Source: Isoetes taiwanensis | Lineage: Eukaryota; Streptophyta; Lycopodiopsida; Isoetales; Isoetaceae | Assembly: GCA_021234155.1 (NCBI GenBank) | Contig: JAJEKV010000193.1 | Location: 310,001 to 374,000 of the forward strand | Length of the DNA: 64,000 bases | Direction: 5' to 3' | Shown here: positions 1 to 12,466 of the stretch, one piece after another | Position numbering within the stretch: the first letter of the stretch is position 1 | How the letters are laid out: each line of letters begins with the position of its first letter | The notes under the pieces: model-generated | What the model was told of the DNA's origin: nothing | Database searches by the model: none | Seen by the model: only the letters and a program-made list of their open reading frames with translations | Made by a program: the position numbers and the translations under genes

Positions 1-1247
1 TTGCTCCATAAACTGTGGGTACTGCTTTACTAGATCTTTCTTAAGTACCCATGTCGCGTCTTCCACTGGCAAGTGTTTCCACTTGACCAAGTATTGGAGA
101 AACTCAGATCTCCTCGTTTTCTTGAAGCCTTTATCAAGAATCAATTCTGGAACTATTTCCAGCTGCTCCTCCGTCATTTCCAACAACGTTGGAGTGTCCA
201 AGACTTCGTCTGGATTGGGGGTATGTTTCTTCAATAAACTCACGTGGAAGACCTTATGAATCTTTAGGTGTGCTGGCAATTCAAGCTTGTAGGATTGATT
301 GCCTACTCTCTTGACTATTCTGAAGGGTCCAGCCCACCTTGGAGCAAGCTTCTTGCAATTCCCGATCCTGAGCTTCGCCTGCTTCACCTTGATCTTGAGC
401 CATACATCGTCTCTAACTTTGAATTCTCTGACTGTTCGATGCTTGTCGGCGATGCTCTTTTGTCGACTTCTTGGTGCTAGCAGATACCCTCGAACTTCTT
501 CCACGAGCTGCTGCATATCGGCCAACATCTGCTGCGAAACTTCCACTTTTGACACGGGGTTGTGCCAAGTGTCCGAAGTTAGGCACTGATAGCCGTAATT
601 GATCATAAACGGCGACATTTGGGATGATTCCTGCTTGGTGCTATTGTATGCAAACTCTACCAAGTGAATAAATTCTTCCCACATACCTTGCTTATTCCAG
701 ACATAGTTTCATAGCATGTCCTCTAAAATTCTGTTGGTCCGCTCCGTTTGGCCATCCGTCTGAGGATGATACGCCGTGCACATGGATAGCTTCGTCTAAA
801 TGGTCGCGAAGAGGTCTTGCCAAAAGGCACTCATAAACTTTGGATCCCTGTCGGAGATAATCTCCCTTGGCATGCCATGAAGCCTGAAGATCTCTTTGAT
901 GAAGAGCTTCGCTGTATCCATAGCCGTATCTGTGGTCCTGCAAGGCACAAAATGTGCCATCTTCGACAACTTGTCGACCACTACCATTAAGGCGTCCTTT
1001 CCTCTTACTGTTCTTGGAAGCCCTGTGATGAAATCCATGCTGATCACCTCCCACTTAGCGTTTGGCACCGCTAATGGCTCTAATGCTCCTGGAATTCGAA
1101 GCTGCTCTGCCTTCGTCTGCTGACATAGCTGACATTCCCTGATGTAGCGAGCTAGTACTTGCTTCTTCATTCCTGGCCAATAATAGCTGCTGCGCACTTT
1201 GAAATATGTTTTCATGAATCCCGCATGGCCAGCTATTGGGCTGTTGT
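1..1247 (-). mobile_element. Chromovirus (Ty3/gypsy) fragment, integrase to chromodomain (fossil)
   Basis: Minus-strand reading gives the 3' part of a Ty3/gypsy pol. The integrase zinc-binding region (HNNSPIAGHAG, then CQLCQQ) is followed by the catalytic core, with MDFITGLP and IISDRDPKF carrying two catalytic aspartates, at about 796-1263. The C-terminal part runs leftward to base 1 and ends in a chromodomain-like segment (YLVKWKHLP), which places it among plant chromoviruses. It is broken and continues beyond the window edge. Its right end meets the LTR that starts at 1248, so it looks interrupted by that later insertion. Confidence 0.85.
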
Positions 1248-2912
1248 TGTGACGTTCCAGCACAGTATACGGTCCCAGGACGTATACTGTACTGCCTCGT
1301 CACGAGTACACGCCACTCCGACTGACGTGTACGCCGATGTGTAGCCAGGTGAGTAGCCCCTAGGGGGCAACTTGCTAGGTATGTGCATTTAATATTAATG
1401 TGCACATTTACCAATGTGCACATTAATGTGGGCACACCTTTCCATGTGGGCACATTTAGGTGCACACATTTCCATGTGGGCCCATTTAGGTCCACACATT
1501 TCCATGTGGGCACATTTGGGTGCACACATTTCCATGTGGGCACATTTGGCCACCTAGCTATTAAAGGCAAGTGGGCCCATTCCCAATTATCCCACATGCC
1601 TAAAGGGGATAATTGGAAACCCTAGCCTAACCCCTTGCCTATTTAAGTAGGAGAACCCTAACTTGCCCATTTTCGTTCCTAGGGTTTTAGAGCTCTGTTT
1701 TGGCTGCTCCAGGAGTCAAAACCGCCTCCCAGACTCTGTCTGAGAGAATGGCACCATTAGTTTCCCTTGATTCGAAAGCTCGGCCAGAATGGTCGGCCTC
1801 AGGTCAGGAGGAGCAACCCAAGGATCAGGTATTTAGTTAATTTAATAGCCTAAACCATCTTCTAGACATAGAATCAGTAGGTTTAGCCTATTAAATTGCC
1901 CATAGCAGCTCTCTAGATCTCTAGATACCAGACTCTAACTAAAGAACCTAACTCTATGATATAGATTAGATCTAGTTCTTTAGTTCTTCTGTGATGTATA
2001 TGGATGATGTATCTCTATCAACTCCTTGTATTGGGAAGGGGGGTAGAGACCTAAAGCTTGGTAGTAGATGCTCCTAGATTAGCCTCTCTAGCACACTATA
2101 GATTCGGCCTGTGTACAAGAACCACACCAGGTTGTGGGTGAAGGGGCCCGACCGGGCTAAGAAGGAGGTTCATGTTCTGACTCTTGAACGATCCCTCTGG
2201 TGTGTAAGGCCTCACCGGGGATCATTGTGACTAGGTCCGATGGCTCACCACCGAGTCTTGGGGTGAGGCATGGACTCGACACCCGTGAAGTGGTGTACAC
2301 TTTCCAGTGGGTTCGAATACAGGCAAAGGCCCTCTAGTCACCTTTGAGTCAAAGATGTAGATCTCTCGAGGGCGCGTGATCCCTTCCCCGCCCCATCGGA
2401 ACTGGGAAGATGAAACCCAGGAATAGCCCTTTTGGCTATGCATCCGGCGGGCTACAGTCAGGTCCCGACACTCTTCAGCCTACTCTGCAAAGTGTGCACA
2501 GGAGGGGCGGATGGAGTGGACAACCCTAAGTCATGTTCTTATGCCAGCCAAATCCATTGCCATGAATTCTGTCTGCAATGAACTCTGGAGACCCAAGCCG
2601 TCAGTCATCCCCTTCGAGTCTGAGCCTTGGGTAGGATCCTTATGTATGATGCTGATCATTGTCTATGCAGATGTTGATGCACCACCCTTCGAGGTGGATA
2701 TGTGATTATGTTGTATACTGACATGTATGTTTACGCCCGCAGCCTAGGTAGGCCCCGAGGGAGACGGGTAAAATGACCCTTCACTCTTCCCACCGGGACT
2801 CGTTACGGGTCGCGATGATTGTGGAGGGCCCCAGACGGTATGGAGCTGGTATGGGGGATGAACTCCTGTTTGTATACGGTGGGTGTACCGTATACGAGTA
2901 GGGGACGTCACA
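1248..2912 (+). repeat. 5' LTR of a large non-autonomous LTR element
   Basis: The LTR begins TGTGACGT and ends ACGTCACA, an inverted terminal pair typical of LTRs, and is followed one base later by a tRNA-iMet primer site. Related copies lie at 11383 (plus, incomplete) and 61674-63282 (minus). It contains a short tandem family of CATTTCCATGTGGGC units (about 1430-1550) and a TATTTAAG promoter-like stretch near 1640. Scattered differences from the second copy show it is not a fresh insertion. Confidence 0.85.
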
Positions 2913-2913
2913 G

Positions 2914-2925
2914 TGGTATCAGAGC
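2914..2925 (+). other. Primer binding site (initiator Met tRNA)
   Basis: TGGTATCAGAGC, complementary to the 3' end of plant initiator-Met tRNA, sits one base inside the LTR end. It fixes both the orientation and the LTR boundary. Confidence 0.85.
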
Positions 2926-3068
2926 AATGTTCTTGGAGACCAAGAGCAAAGCAAAGCACTGGCCATGCTCCCAGTAGTACTAACTTAATAGGATCCTCAA
3001 ACCTCAAAAAATGGGGAAATGTTTTCTCATTTTTGTAGTATATGCTAAGCTAGTAACAGTTAAAATGA

Positions 3069-3220
<152 letters not shown>

Positions 3221-3294
3221 TAGTTTTAACGTCACGCCACTAGGCAGCATCCAACTGGACATAGAAAGACAAAAATTAATGAGCCAAATAGATG

Positions 3295-3390
3295 GTCTCA
3301 CACGTCGCGCCAGGACAGATAATGAAGATCACGTCGCGCCAGGTCAGATAATGAAGATCTCATTTTCTGCCTGGGCGCAACGTGTGAGAC
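3295..3390. repeat. Hairpin repeat, copy 1 (GTCTCACACG...CGTGTGAGAC)
   Basis: An imperfect palindrome opens with GTCTCACACGTCGCGCC and closes with GGCGCAACGTGTGAGAC. The left arm is partly duplicated in this copy. Related hairpins are at 4282-4349 and 4492-4558. It may be a small foldback element or a secondary-structure module of the element RNA. Confidence 0.8.
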
Positions 3391-3569
3391 ATTGATGCTA
3401 AAACACATTAAGAAGTCATTGCGAGACATTGATGCTAAAACACATTAAGAAGTCATTGCGAGACATTGATGCTAAAACACATTAAGAAGTCATAACTTTC
3501 AAAAAAAAAAATCATTGCGAGACATTGATGCTACAACACATTAAGAAGTCATAACTTTCAAAAAAAAAA
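3386..3569. repeat. Tandem repeat, four ~34-57 bp units
   Basis: The unit GAGACATTGATGCTAAAACA followed by CATTAAGAAGTCAT occurs four times. The last two copies add an A-rich spacer (ATAACTTTC plus poly-A). It starts inside the end of the first hairpin repeat. Confidence 0.85.
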
Positions 3570-3584
3570 CTTGATAATTCGAAT

Positions 3585-3745
3585 TTTAGGCTAGGAATTA
3601 GCTAGATTAGTCTAGCTTTTCAATCCACTTGAACCTCATCTTAAAAGAATTCCCACAGTAGCGGGAATCGAACCTCCCACCCACAAGGTTGAACCCCCCC
3701 CCAAACCCCCCCGTGCCAACCACTGAGGGCGGGCATCGTTTGTGT
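3585..3745 (-). mobile_element. tRNA-derived SINE-like insertion
   Basis: On the minus strand CCTCAGTGGTTGGCAC resembles a Pol III A box and is followed, after a G-rich stretch, by GGTTCGATTCC, a canonical B box. The order and spacing suit a tRNA-derived SINE head, and an A/T-rich tail lies at low coordinates. No tRNA cloverleaf closes, so a functional tRNA is unlikely. Target-site duplications were not resolved. Confidence 0.45.
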
Positions 3746-4281
3746 TTGAATTATAACTCTTAATTAGATTTAAGCTTTAATAATGTTAGATAATATTAAT
3801 GGCTAAGCCTTAGACTTAGAATTAGAACCAAGACCCTTAAGCTAGATAGAGACAGCATCTTGATAGACACCAAGACTCCGATCGACATGATGTGCACCAA
3901 ACAAACCGCTCGACTTCCTCGACAAGGCGAAACAGCCAGAGGCCAAGGAGGCCGAAGGAAACAAGAAGAGGAGAGGGCAGAACGAGAGCGGGAGGCCAAG
4001 GTTCAAGAAGCAGCAGAGCAGAAGCTGGTCTAACATTTTGAAGACTCAACAGCCTGCACAGTACACGCCAAGAGAGTGACACTAATGAAGAAGGACATGC
4101 AGCTTGCCAGCTACATCAAAGCTGAGCATTATTAATTTCGTAAATGAAAAAAAAAAATTTGTTTAATACAAAGTGTTTTAGAGTAAATTATAAGTGTATG
4201 AAGTTACTTAATTAAGTCGAGTTAGTAAGTTTTAGCTTTTGTTTTAGTCAAAACAGACATCCTAGGCCAATTCGAGAGGAT

Positions 4282-4349
4282 GTCTCACACGCCGCCGCCA
4301 GACGTAAAATGAAAAGTTCATTATCTGGTGCGGGCGCAACGTGTGAGAC
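4282..4349. repeat. Hairpin repeat, copy 2
   Basis: This 68-base imperfect palindrome (GTCTCACACG to CGTGTGAGAC, apex near AAGTTCATTATC) has the same termini and centre as copies 1 and 3. Confidence 0.8.
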
Positions 4350-4491
4350 CATGTCGAGACCATGCCCCAAAAGTGCCCAAAACTGCCTCCAAATCGACCA
4401 AATAAGGGGTCAATGCCTAACTCGGCGAATCTAGCGAAATTACACCCTTAGATCACCCAAATTAGACAAGTTTAACCCATTTAGAGCCAAT

Positions 4492-4558
4492 GTCTCACAC
4501 GTCGCGCCAGGACAGAAAATGAAAAGTTCATTATCGGTCTGGGCGCAATGTGTGAGAC
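4492..4558. repeat. Hairpin repeat, copy 3
   Basis: This 67-base imperfect palindrome has the GTCTCACACGTCGCGCC arm, a GAAAAGTTCATTATC apex, and a closing arm ending GTGTGAGAC. Confidence 0.8.
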
Positions 4559-7500
4559 CTCCAAAATTTGAACCTCCATAACTTGAGCTACAGAGCTCCA
4601 AATCGCCTGAAATTTGTTGCAATAGGACCGTTAGACAGCCTAGAATCCATTTATGACCTCAAATTAGGCTAGAAATGTCAAACCCCAGCTCAAAATGACC
4701 AAAATTTCTCAAACCCTTGAATTATTTTTCCAAACTGTGGTTTGTTTGTAAATAGAAGCATACCCCATTAGTAGCTCGCAAGTATTGCTCTCGGCTCGAT
4801 GCTGATGTCTTACTCCTAGATAGATGTGCTCAAGAACACCCCGTTGTTATAGTCATCTAAACCTCAGCATAGCAACCCAAGCTCAACTGTTTGTACATCA
4901 CCTCTGCTCATGCCAAAGGCATAAACCTTGACCTAATTCTGTGTCCTTCTAATAGAGTTTGACTTATATAGCCGCCACATTGACACTCCCTATTGTCAGG
5001 ATACCTAGAAAGGAGCTAGAGTCTAGAGCTGCCCAAGTCACTCCATGTGTAGAGATTGGGCTCCCCCAAACCAACTTTGCTAGGACCTTAGAGTATGCCT
5101 CAAACATCATGGAGGTTTTGCAAAACAACCCTCATTTCATGCCATACCACACGTCCTAATGCCCATAGATTTGGAGATTATAGATATGTCTCCAGTAATG
5201 CTGCTCGAGCCATCTTGCTTGCTTATAGAGCCCAAAATGTTGTAGGAGAGCCCTTCAAGTAGACCCTTAGACTCTAGGATATACGAAAGCATTTTTTGAG
5301 GACGGGGCCGAGCCACGCGAGCTAGAGGCACAACTCCTTGAAGACATCAAGGACCCAAACGATGTACACACAGATAAGGAGAGGAGACCGAAAAGACACC
5401 CAAGAGAGGGAAGCACAACGACAAACACCTCAACCGACAAACGAGTAGAACAGACACCACCGCCTATCATCAATCTTCAAAAATGGGAAGAATATTTGGT
5501 AACCAACAAAGATCAAGAATTTTTCTAGATGTCAACCTCTCGGCTACCACGCCCACGAGCTCACATCGAAGAGGATCTCAACGCCTTCACCAACTCGATG
5601 CACATGAGTTCAAATGGAAGAACGCAAGGCAAAGAAAATACGGCGCAGAAGACGTTAGACATCGATGCCGCCAAGTAGCATCAATGAGCTAGAGCCGAGG
5701 GCATAATCTTCCGGCCGAGGAGAGAAGTAATGGCGACAATGTGAGCGTATAGAAACCGGAGGGAAGATCACCATGACCTTGCAGCCCAGCAGCTCAAGCG
5801 AATGTCATGCAACGTCAACAAAAGGAGTAACCAAGCTAGGCAACCACAAAGCAGCTAAGGCTGACCAAGATGAGCTTCCAGCTCCCTTGCACCGGCAGGA
5901 GACCACGAGGGGAGGAAACGCATATCAGGGAAGGAACATCTCCAACTTGAAGGCCTATATCAGCATTAGGGGCAAGATCAAGGAGGAGAATATTCTGCTC
6001 AAACAAGAATTTTGGACCCAGTAACACCTAGAACCAAAGGAAGGACAACCTTACTACGCCGCCCAAGGAGGCTAGACTCGAATGGATAGGACCCAAAGGA
6101 CGGAGGAGACTACTCTAGCCAGCCAGTACAAATCACGCAAAGACGCACCGTAAGGAGCTATGATAGGGAAATAGAGATGACCACACTTCCGTGCACCTGT
6201 GAGAGGCACCTCGAATGAAGCAAAGCCCAAGCAAATGTGAGTCGCACTCGAAATTCAACTCAAGAGGAGGAATGACAACGCCATCTATCGACAACGATCT
6301 CCGAGCTCAAGACATTCAAGAATGCCCGACCGCAATAGCCGTGACCCTACTCAAGCTCGACAATGGCACCGCACATCAGCAACCTTGCAACGACACACCG
6401 CATGTAGGGACGTTGAGCGGTCACCGCATTCCTCACGACGAATATACACATTAAGGAGGAGCATCCTTCTCAAGGGATCACATCGACGAGCTCGGATCGG
6501 ACATGAAGCTCAACAATAGTAGCAAAGATCTCAAGGAATCCCGAGTCAACCGTAACGAAGAAGATGCAACAAAAACGGAAGGATCAAACGCGATAGGAGG
6601 AGGGGAAACCCTAAAGGAGTATAAACATTTAAGTAGATCTTCGTAGTTGTTTTGAAAAAGTGGATGAATTAAAATCCCAATGTAAATGCGTATATGTCTA
6701 TTGTAGATCTCGGGTGCTCACAGATATAGTGGAGAAACATGAGTTTAAAGTCATGTTTTACGATTTAGCTTTAGATCGAGAAGCTCCTTCACTTCGACTA
6801 CCACATGAGGAAGCAAGGAAGCACAACTATAGCCCAAGATCAAAATGGAAGAGCAAGTACGAGGGAGAAACGACTGTAGGCCAAGACACTTCTGAAGTGC
6901 CCTCAAGTAGAAGACCGCCATTCCACCCAATGTCAGAATAAGAGACAACACCGGTCATGTCAAGATCATCAGCAAGACTGGACATCGCCAGACGCAACAC
7001 TACCTCTTGTGGCAGCGGCGACACTTGGATCTAACTTATGACACGAAAGGGCCTCAACAATAGAAGGAGGAATGACCCGACATCAACGAGCCAACTAAGA
7101 AGGCAACATCTCAACGACCATAATTCCACCTTTGTGGTAAGATAGGGTGATGCACTATGACACGGTATTAGATGGAGATGCACTTACGAAAAGGCAATCG
7201 CGACGAGGAGATATGCCTTCAACAACTAGGTGATGGCTTCGTCAGGTACTCCTACCAGTAATTAGAAGAAAAGAAGGCGATCGTATCTCCGACATGTGGG
7301 ACATCAAATGCCCAAGGAAGAAGCATTCGACACCTTAACGACAAGGATAGCAACTGAAGCACCCTCGGCAAAAAAAAAAGAGAATTCAAGATAATAGCCA
7401 GGCTATTCAACCACAAGAGTATATCTAAGGCAAGTACTTCAACTCAAGGGTCAAGCCGCGGCAGATATAGGGACCCATCACCCCGGCAACATAGCCGCCA

Positions 7501-10500
7501 GGAGGAGAGCCATGATGCTTTACTTGCCGAGAGAGACCGACATGCATAGAGGGACAAAGGTCGAACTGGGAAGCTGGAGAAGTGCTAGCAACCGACTTCT
7601 TCCACGAGCTCCCTAGAGGCAAATGTGGAGGATCAAACCGACGAAAGCACAATCAAAGCCACCGTAAGGTACCTCAAGACAAGAAGACGACATAGTGGAA
7701 CGTGACAACGCCCAAGCCATGTGATCGAGGGGATCAAACAAGGAAGTTTGGAAGCTCGATGGAGAAGCAACTAGGGCGAGGCGCAGCCGCGACTTGCACG
7801 GACTTGCATGCAACTTGGTGAACCCAAGGACGACGATTCAAAGAACAACCGCAGAAGAGAACAACCCGCAGGGAGTATAGCCAAAGGAATCGCGACATCC
7901 TCAAGAGACGCCCAAATAGCTTCGAGTATCATGAAGGGGGAAACAATTACCGCCGAGAACAGATCGTGAAGCGGGGCGAAATGCCGAAGCATCAACGCAT
8001 CAAAGACATCTTTAGTTAGAATGTGATGCAAAAGCGTTGTGCCGTAAGCCGACAAACATCGGAGGGCCCAAGTATATCAACAAGTTACCCTGAAAGTACG
8101 AACCGACGCGTACAAATAGGGAGGATATAGATCGCCAACACCATTGCACCGGAGGAACAATCGGCGACATCGCCAAGGAGTAGGTGTGCAACTCGAAGGG
8201 AGGCACAAGGGGGACCTAATAGCTCTAGTAGTAATTGTAATTATGTAAGCTATATGTGTTGCATGTATAGTTCCCTTGTTATTCCTTCCCTCCCATAGCG
8301 TAACCGATCAAAGGAAGAGATGTCAGGCAATTTGCAGGGGTGAAGCAATCAACATCCTCAACACTCTTATGGCAACACGATAACGACAAGAGGACTCGAC
8401 GTATGAGACATCGATGGAGTCGAAGAAACAATATCGGATACAGAGTCGTCCTTTAGCTGCCAAGACAAAGAGTTCAAGATGAAAGATCTTTTTCAACGGC
8501 GCCACCTTCAGGCATTTGAAAAGCGGCATGGAAGATTCAAGTGATCAACTACGCCATCAAAGCCTCCAGCCTCTACATCAAAGAGGAGCCACCGTCAAGG
8601 AGACTGAAGTATCGAGCGACTCGGAAGAACGTCACCTTGCTACTTCAAGCAGGCAACGAGCGGATGAGCTTCTAGCAAGCTCAAGGATCTAAGGCCATGG
8701 GGCCTAGTAGGTTAAATGTAGGGATGGTAACATCCATAGTGGGATTAGAAGGCATTTTCGGATATTCTCGTTGAAAGGATTGCCCCAATATTGAGCTAAG
8801 TGTCAAGGATTGGGAAGGAAACGCATAGGAGTGACTAAAATTATACACAATTGTTAACAGCCATCCAACGTATTGAAACCACTTGGTGAGATTGATCTCC
8901 TCGCTAAGAAGGAATCATTACTAGGATAATTGTTGACCATGTATAAATTTAGTACCTCCAAAAGAATAATCCAACCGAAAGAAAAGAAGTAATCTAACAA
9001 GTCCAGCCAACTTGTTACGATGACATCAATTCGATTGGTAGGAATATTCCAAGAGTTTAAATAACTAAGAAAGGGGGAATCTCTAGAGTAATAAAAGAAT
9101 AATACATGTAAGGTACATCTAAAATAAGAATTATAGTAATCAAATAGTCTTGTGGGACAAAAGGAATTGTCATGATGACAAAACCTTGTGGTTTAGAATC
9201 GTTCTAGCTAAGTAAGTAACCCATAAATATATTGAAATAAATGATAACATAATATGTGCATCCATCTTAGATGGTTATATATGTCAGCTAAGGATAGTAA
9301 ATTAATGCGCTAAGTAAGAAGCGTATAACCTCTTAAGGGGAGAGAATAGATATGACGTTGTGTACAACGTCATTGAAGGGGTGCAGGACCATTTTCTTTT
9401 CGAAGAAAGTGGGAGGGCTCAATCTTATGATTGAACGTACTTGCATCGAAATGACCGACCCATAGAATAGAGAAGCGAATAGAGCGTAAGATAGATAGAT
9501 ACCTTATTGCACAGGAGGCCTTCAACGTGCGAGACTGACGTAGTAGCTAACTACACCAATGAAGTGGAGCAAAACTATGGGAGCAATGCAACGACCAAGT
9601 CATCTCCAAATTACTCGACGCCGGCTCAATGGATGGATGCGTTCTAGCCTTAGGTAAGGTGTGCGCATGTATTATAAGCTTTAATGTGTCTTATAGGTAA
9701 GTTAAATATAGATCCTAATAACTGGATAGAAATTGTTGTACGTATATGTATCATAGGGAAATAAGTTAAATAACAACGGTAATGTGAGGTAGCATGTTAA
9801 TTTATCCTTCGCAAGGATGCAATTCCTTCCAAGGATAGCTATATGACCTCGGGGTCCTTATAAATATAAATAGAAAATAGAATTCGGATATACTTAAGTG
9901 CATCTTAGGGATATACTTCCAAGGGTAATGCAGGACCCAAGGAAGCGAATAAAAAGCACATCTAATTCTTGTGTATGATAATTAAAACCTTGTCTATGAT
10001 ACAATAGGTCTAAATCAGGGTTATTGTTTAAATAATCGCGATCTAAAAGTCGTTAAATATTGCAAAGCTTAGAATAAATATAATTGTACTATCGGAAGTA
10101 ATGTATCCGATACTATGATAATGTTAATTCATAAATATTACCTTAGGATAATTATGTTAATCACATGCATTAAAGGAGCCAGTAGAAATTGGCTCAGGCA
10201 TGTCGATTGGTGTTTAGATTAGTTTCATGTGTAGTTAAGATTAATCTACGCATGCAACCTATGCCAGGTATGAGTTGCATGCGTATTTACCGATGATGGG
10301 ACCACTACGGTGATCTCTAGGGCGTGGTGTAATGTCAATGTAGGCATGACCGCGTTTCCGCTTGGACGAGTGGAAGGTAGATTAGAAAGTCTACTTCTGT
10401 CCCACGGAAGTAGACGACCTCGAGAGAAAGGAGGTCATTGAGAGATGCATTGATAGGAAAGGCACCTTTAGCCCCATATATGCTTTGATAGGAGGAATCT

Positions 10501-10764
10501 ATCCTTCACGCCCCATATACGGAAAGGATATCCTCCACGCTGGGCAACTAGAGGTGTAGGCATGAGCGGCATATAGGCATATAGGCGCTGTCTCCGCGGC
10601 CATAATGGAAGATCCACCCCCTTCCTATGCCGGGAGATTAGCCATGCATCCATGTAGATAGGTGGGGTGGTCACCATATAACCAAAATTTTATTAATAAT
10701 TAATAATAGGTAGTGTCGACCTGCAGGCCAATAGAGCGCTCCGGAGGGCAAGGAGGTCGAACTA

Positions 10765-11290
10765 CGAAGGCTTGCAACATAAATTTTGTTATAATGTGTT
10801 GCAAGGAATGAAGAGTACCTTAGAAATGTAAATTTTGTATGAAATTGATAAACTTTGATAAACTTAAATGTTGTATTAAGTAAGGTTAATAATTACCTTA
10901 TATGGGATTAAGTTATGAAGTGATAAGTTAATTGAATGAAATAGTACAAGAATGTCTTAAACATTACCTTAGAGTAATTCTAATAATTAACATAGTAAGT
11001 ATGTAATTATAGATATTGTAAAATTAATGCAAGATTTTAAGGTCACGAGACTTGCAACACAAATTTTGTTTGAATGTGTTGCAAGGAATGAAGAGTACCT
11101 TAAATAATAATGGTATATGAAAGTGTTAAATTGTGATAAACTAAATGTTATGATAACGGGAACTAATAAGTACCTTGTTTTAATAGAAGTTACGAATTGA
11201 CAAGTTATTTGATAATGTAATGGCGTAATAATGATTTAAAAATATTACCTTAAGGTAATCGTAATAAATGTGTAAGTATTATAGTAGTAT
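10765..11290. repeat. Tandem duplication, ~275 bp unit, in the internal region
   Basis: Two adjacent units each open with CTTGCAACA then AATTTTGT and GTGTTGCAAGGAATGAAGAG, and close with an ATTACCTTA motif and AT-rich DNA. The units have diverged by scattered substitutions and small indels. Confidence 0.75.
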
Positions 11291-11369
11291 ATCGTATGCA
11301 TCAGGTTGATTGCAGGTTAGGAAGATTCCAAGGTGGGGAGACCCACGATGCTGCGGACAGCATCATTTC

Positions 11370-11382
11370 AAGGTGGGGAGAA
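11370..11382 (+). other. Polypurine tract before the second LTR
   Basis: AAGGTGGGGAGAA lies directly before the second LTR copy. The same tract lies in the same place beside the minus-strand LTR (63283-63296), supporting the plus-strand primer role known for LTR elements. Confidence 0.75.
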
Positions 11383-12466
11383 TGACGTTCCAAAGACGAA
11401 GATACGTCCCGGGACGATACCGTGATCGCCACACGCCGTACACGCCACCCCGACTGACGTGTACGCCGATGTGTAGCCAGGTGAGTAGCCCCTAGGGGGC
11501 AACTTGCTAGGTATGTGCATTTAATATTAATGTGCACATTTACCAATGTGCACATTAATGTGGGCACACCTTTCCATGTGGGCACATTTAGGTGCACACA
11601 TTTCCATGTGGGCCCATTTAGGTGCACACATTTCCATGTGGGCACATTTGGGTGCACACATTTCCATGTGGGCACATTTGGCCACCTAGCTATTAAAGGC
11701 AAGTGGGCCCATTCCCAATTATCCCACATGCCTAAAGGGGATAATTGGAAACCCTAGCCTAACCCCTTGCCTATTTAAGTAGGAGAACCCTAACTTGCCC
11801 ATTTTCGCTCCTAGGGTTTTAGAGCTCGCTTTGGCTGCTCCAGAGTCAAACCGGCCTCCCGCACTGCCCGAGAGAATGGCACCATTAGTTTCCCTTGATT
11901 CGAGCAGTTCAGCAGAATGGTCGGCCTCAGGTCAGGAGGAGCAACCCAAGGATCAGGTATTTAGTTAATTTAATAGCCTAAACCATCTTCTAGACATAGA
12001 ATCGAGGTTTAGCCTATTAAATTGCCCATAGCAGCCTCTCTAGATCTCTAGATACCGGACTCGAACTAAAGAACCTAACTCTATGATATAGATTAGATCT
12101 AGTTCTTTAGTTCTTCTGTGATGTATATGGATGATGTATCTCTATCAACTCCTTGTATTGGGAAGGGGGTAGAGACCTAAAGCTTGGTAGTAGATGCTCC
12201 TAGATTAGCCTCTCTAGCACACTATAGATTCGGCCTGTGTACAAGAACCACACCAGGTTGTGGGTGAAGGGCCGACCGCTAAGAAGGAGGTTCATGTTCT
12301 CGACTCTTGAACGATCCCTCCGGTGTGTAAGGCCCACCGAGATCATTGTGACTAGGTCCCATGACTCACCACCGAAAGCGGGTGAGGCATGGACTCGACA
12401 ACCCGAAGTGGTGTACACTTTCCCAAAGGTTCACCGAATACGGGCAAAGGGCCCTCTAGTCACCTT
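11383..12466 (+). repeat. Second LTR copy (incomplete)
   Basis: Nearly the whole stretch aligns with about 1250-2345 of the first LTR, including the CATTTCCATGTGGGC units and the TATTTAAG stretch. It is incomplete and passes directly into internal-region sequence of the same family. Confidence 0.85.
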
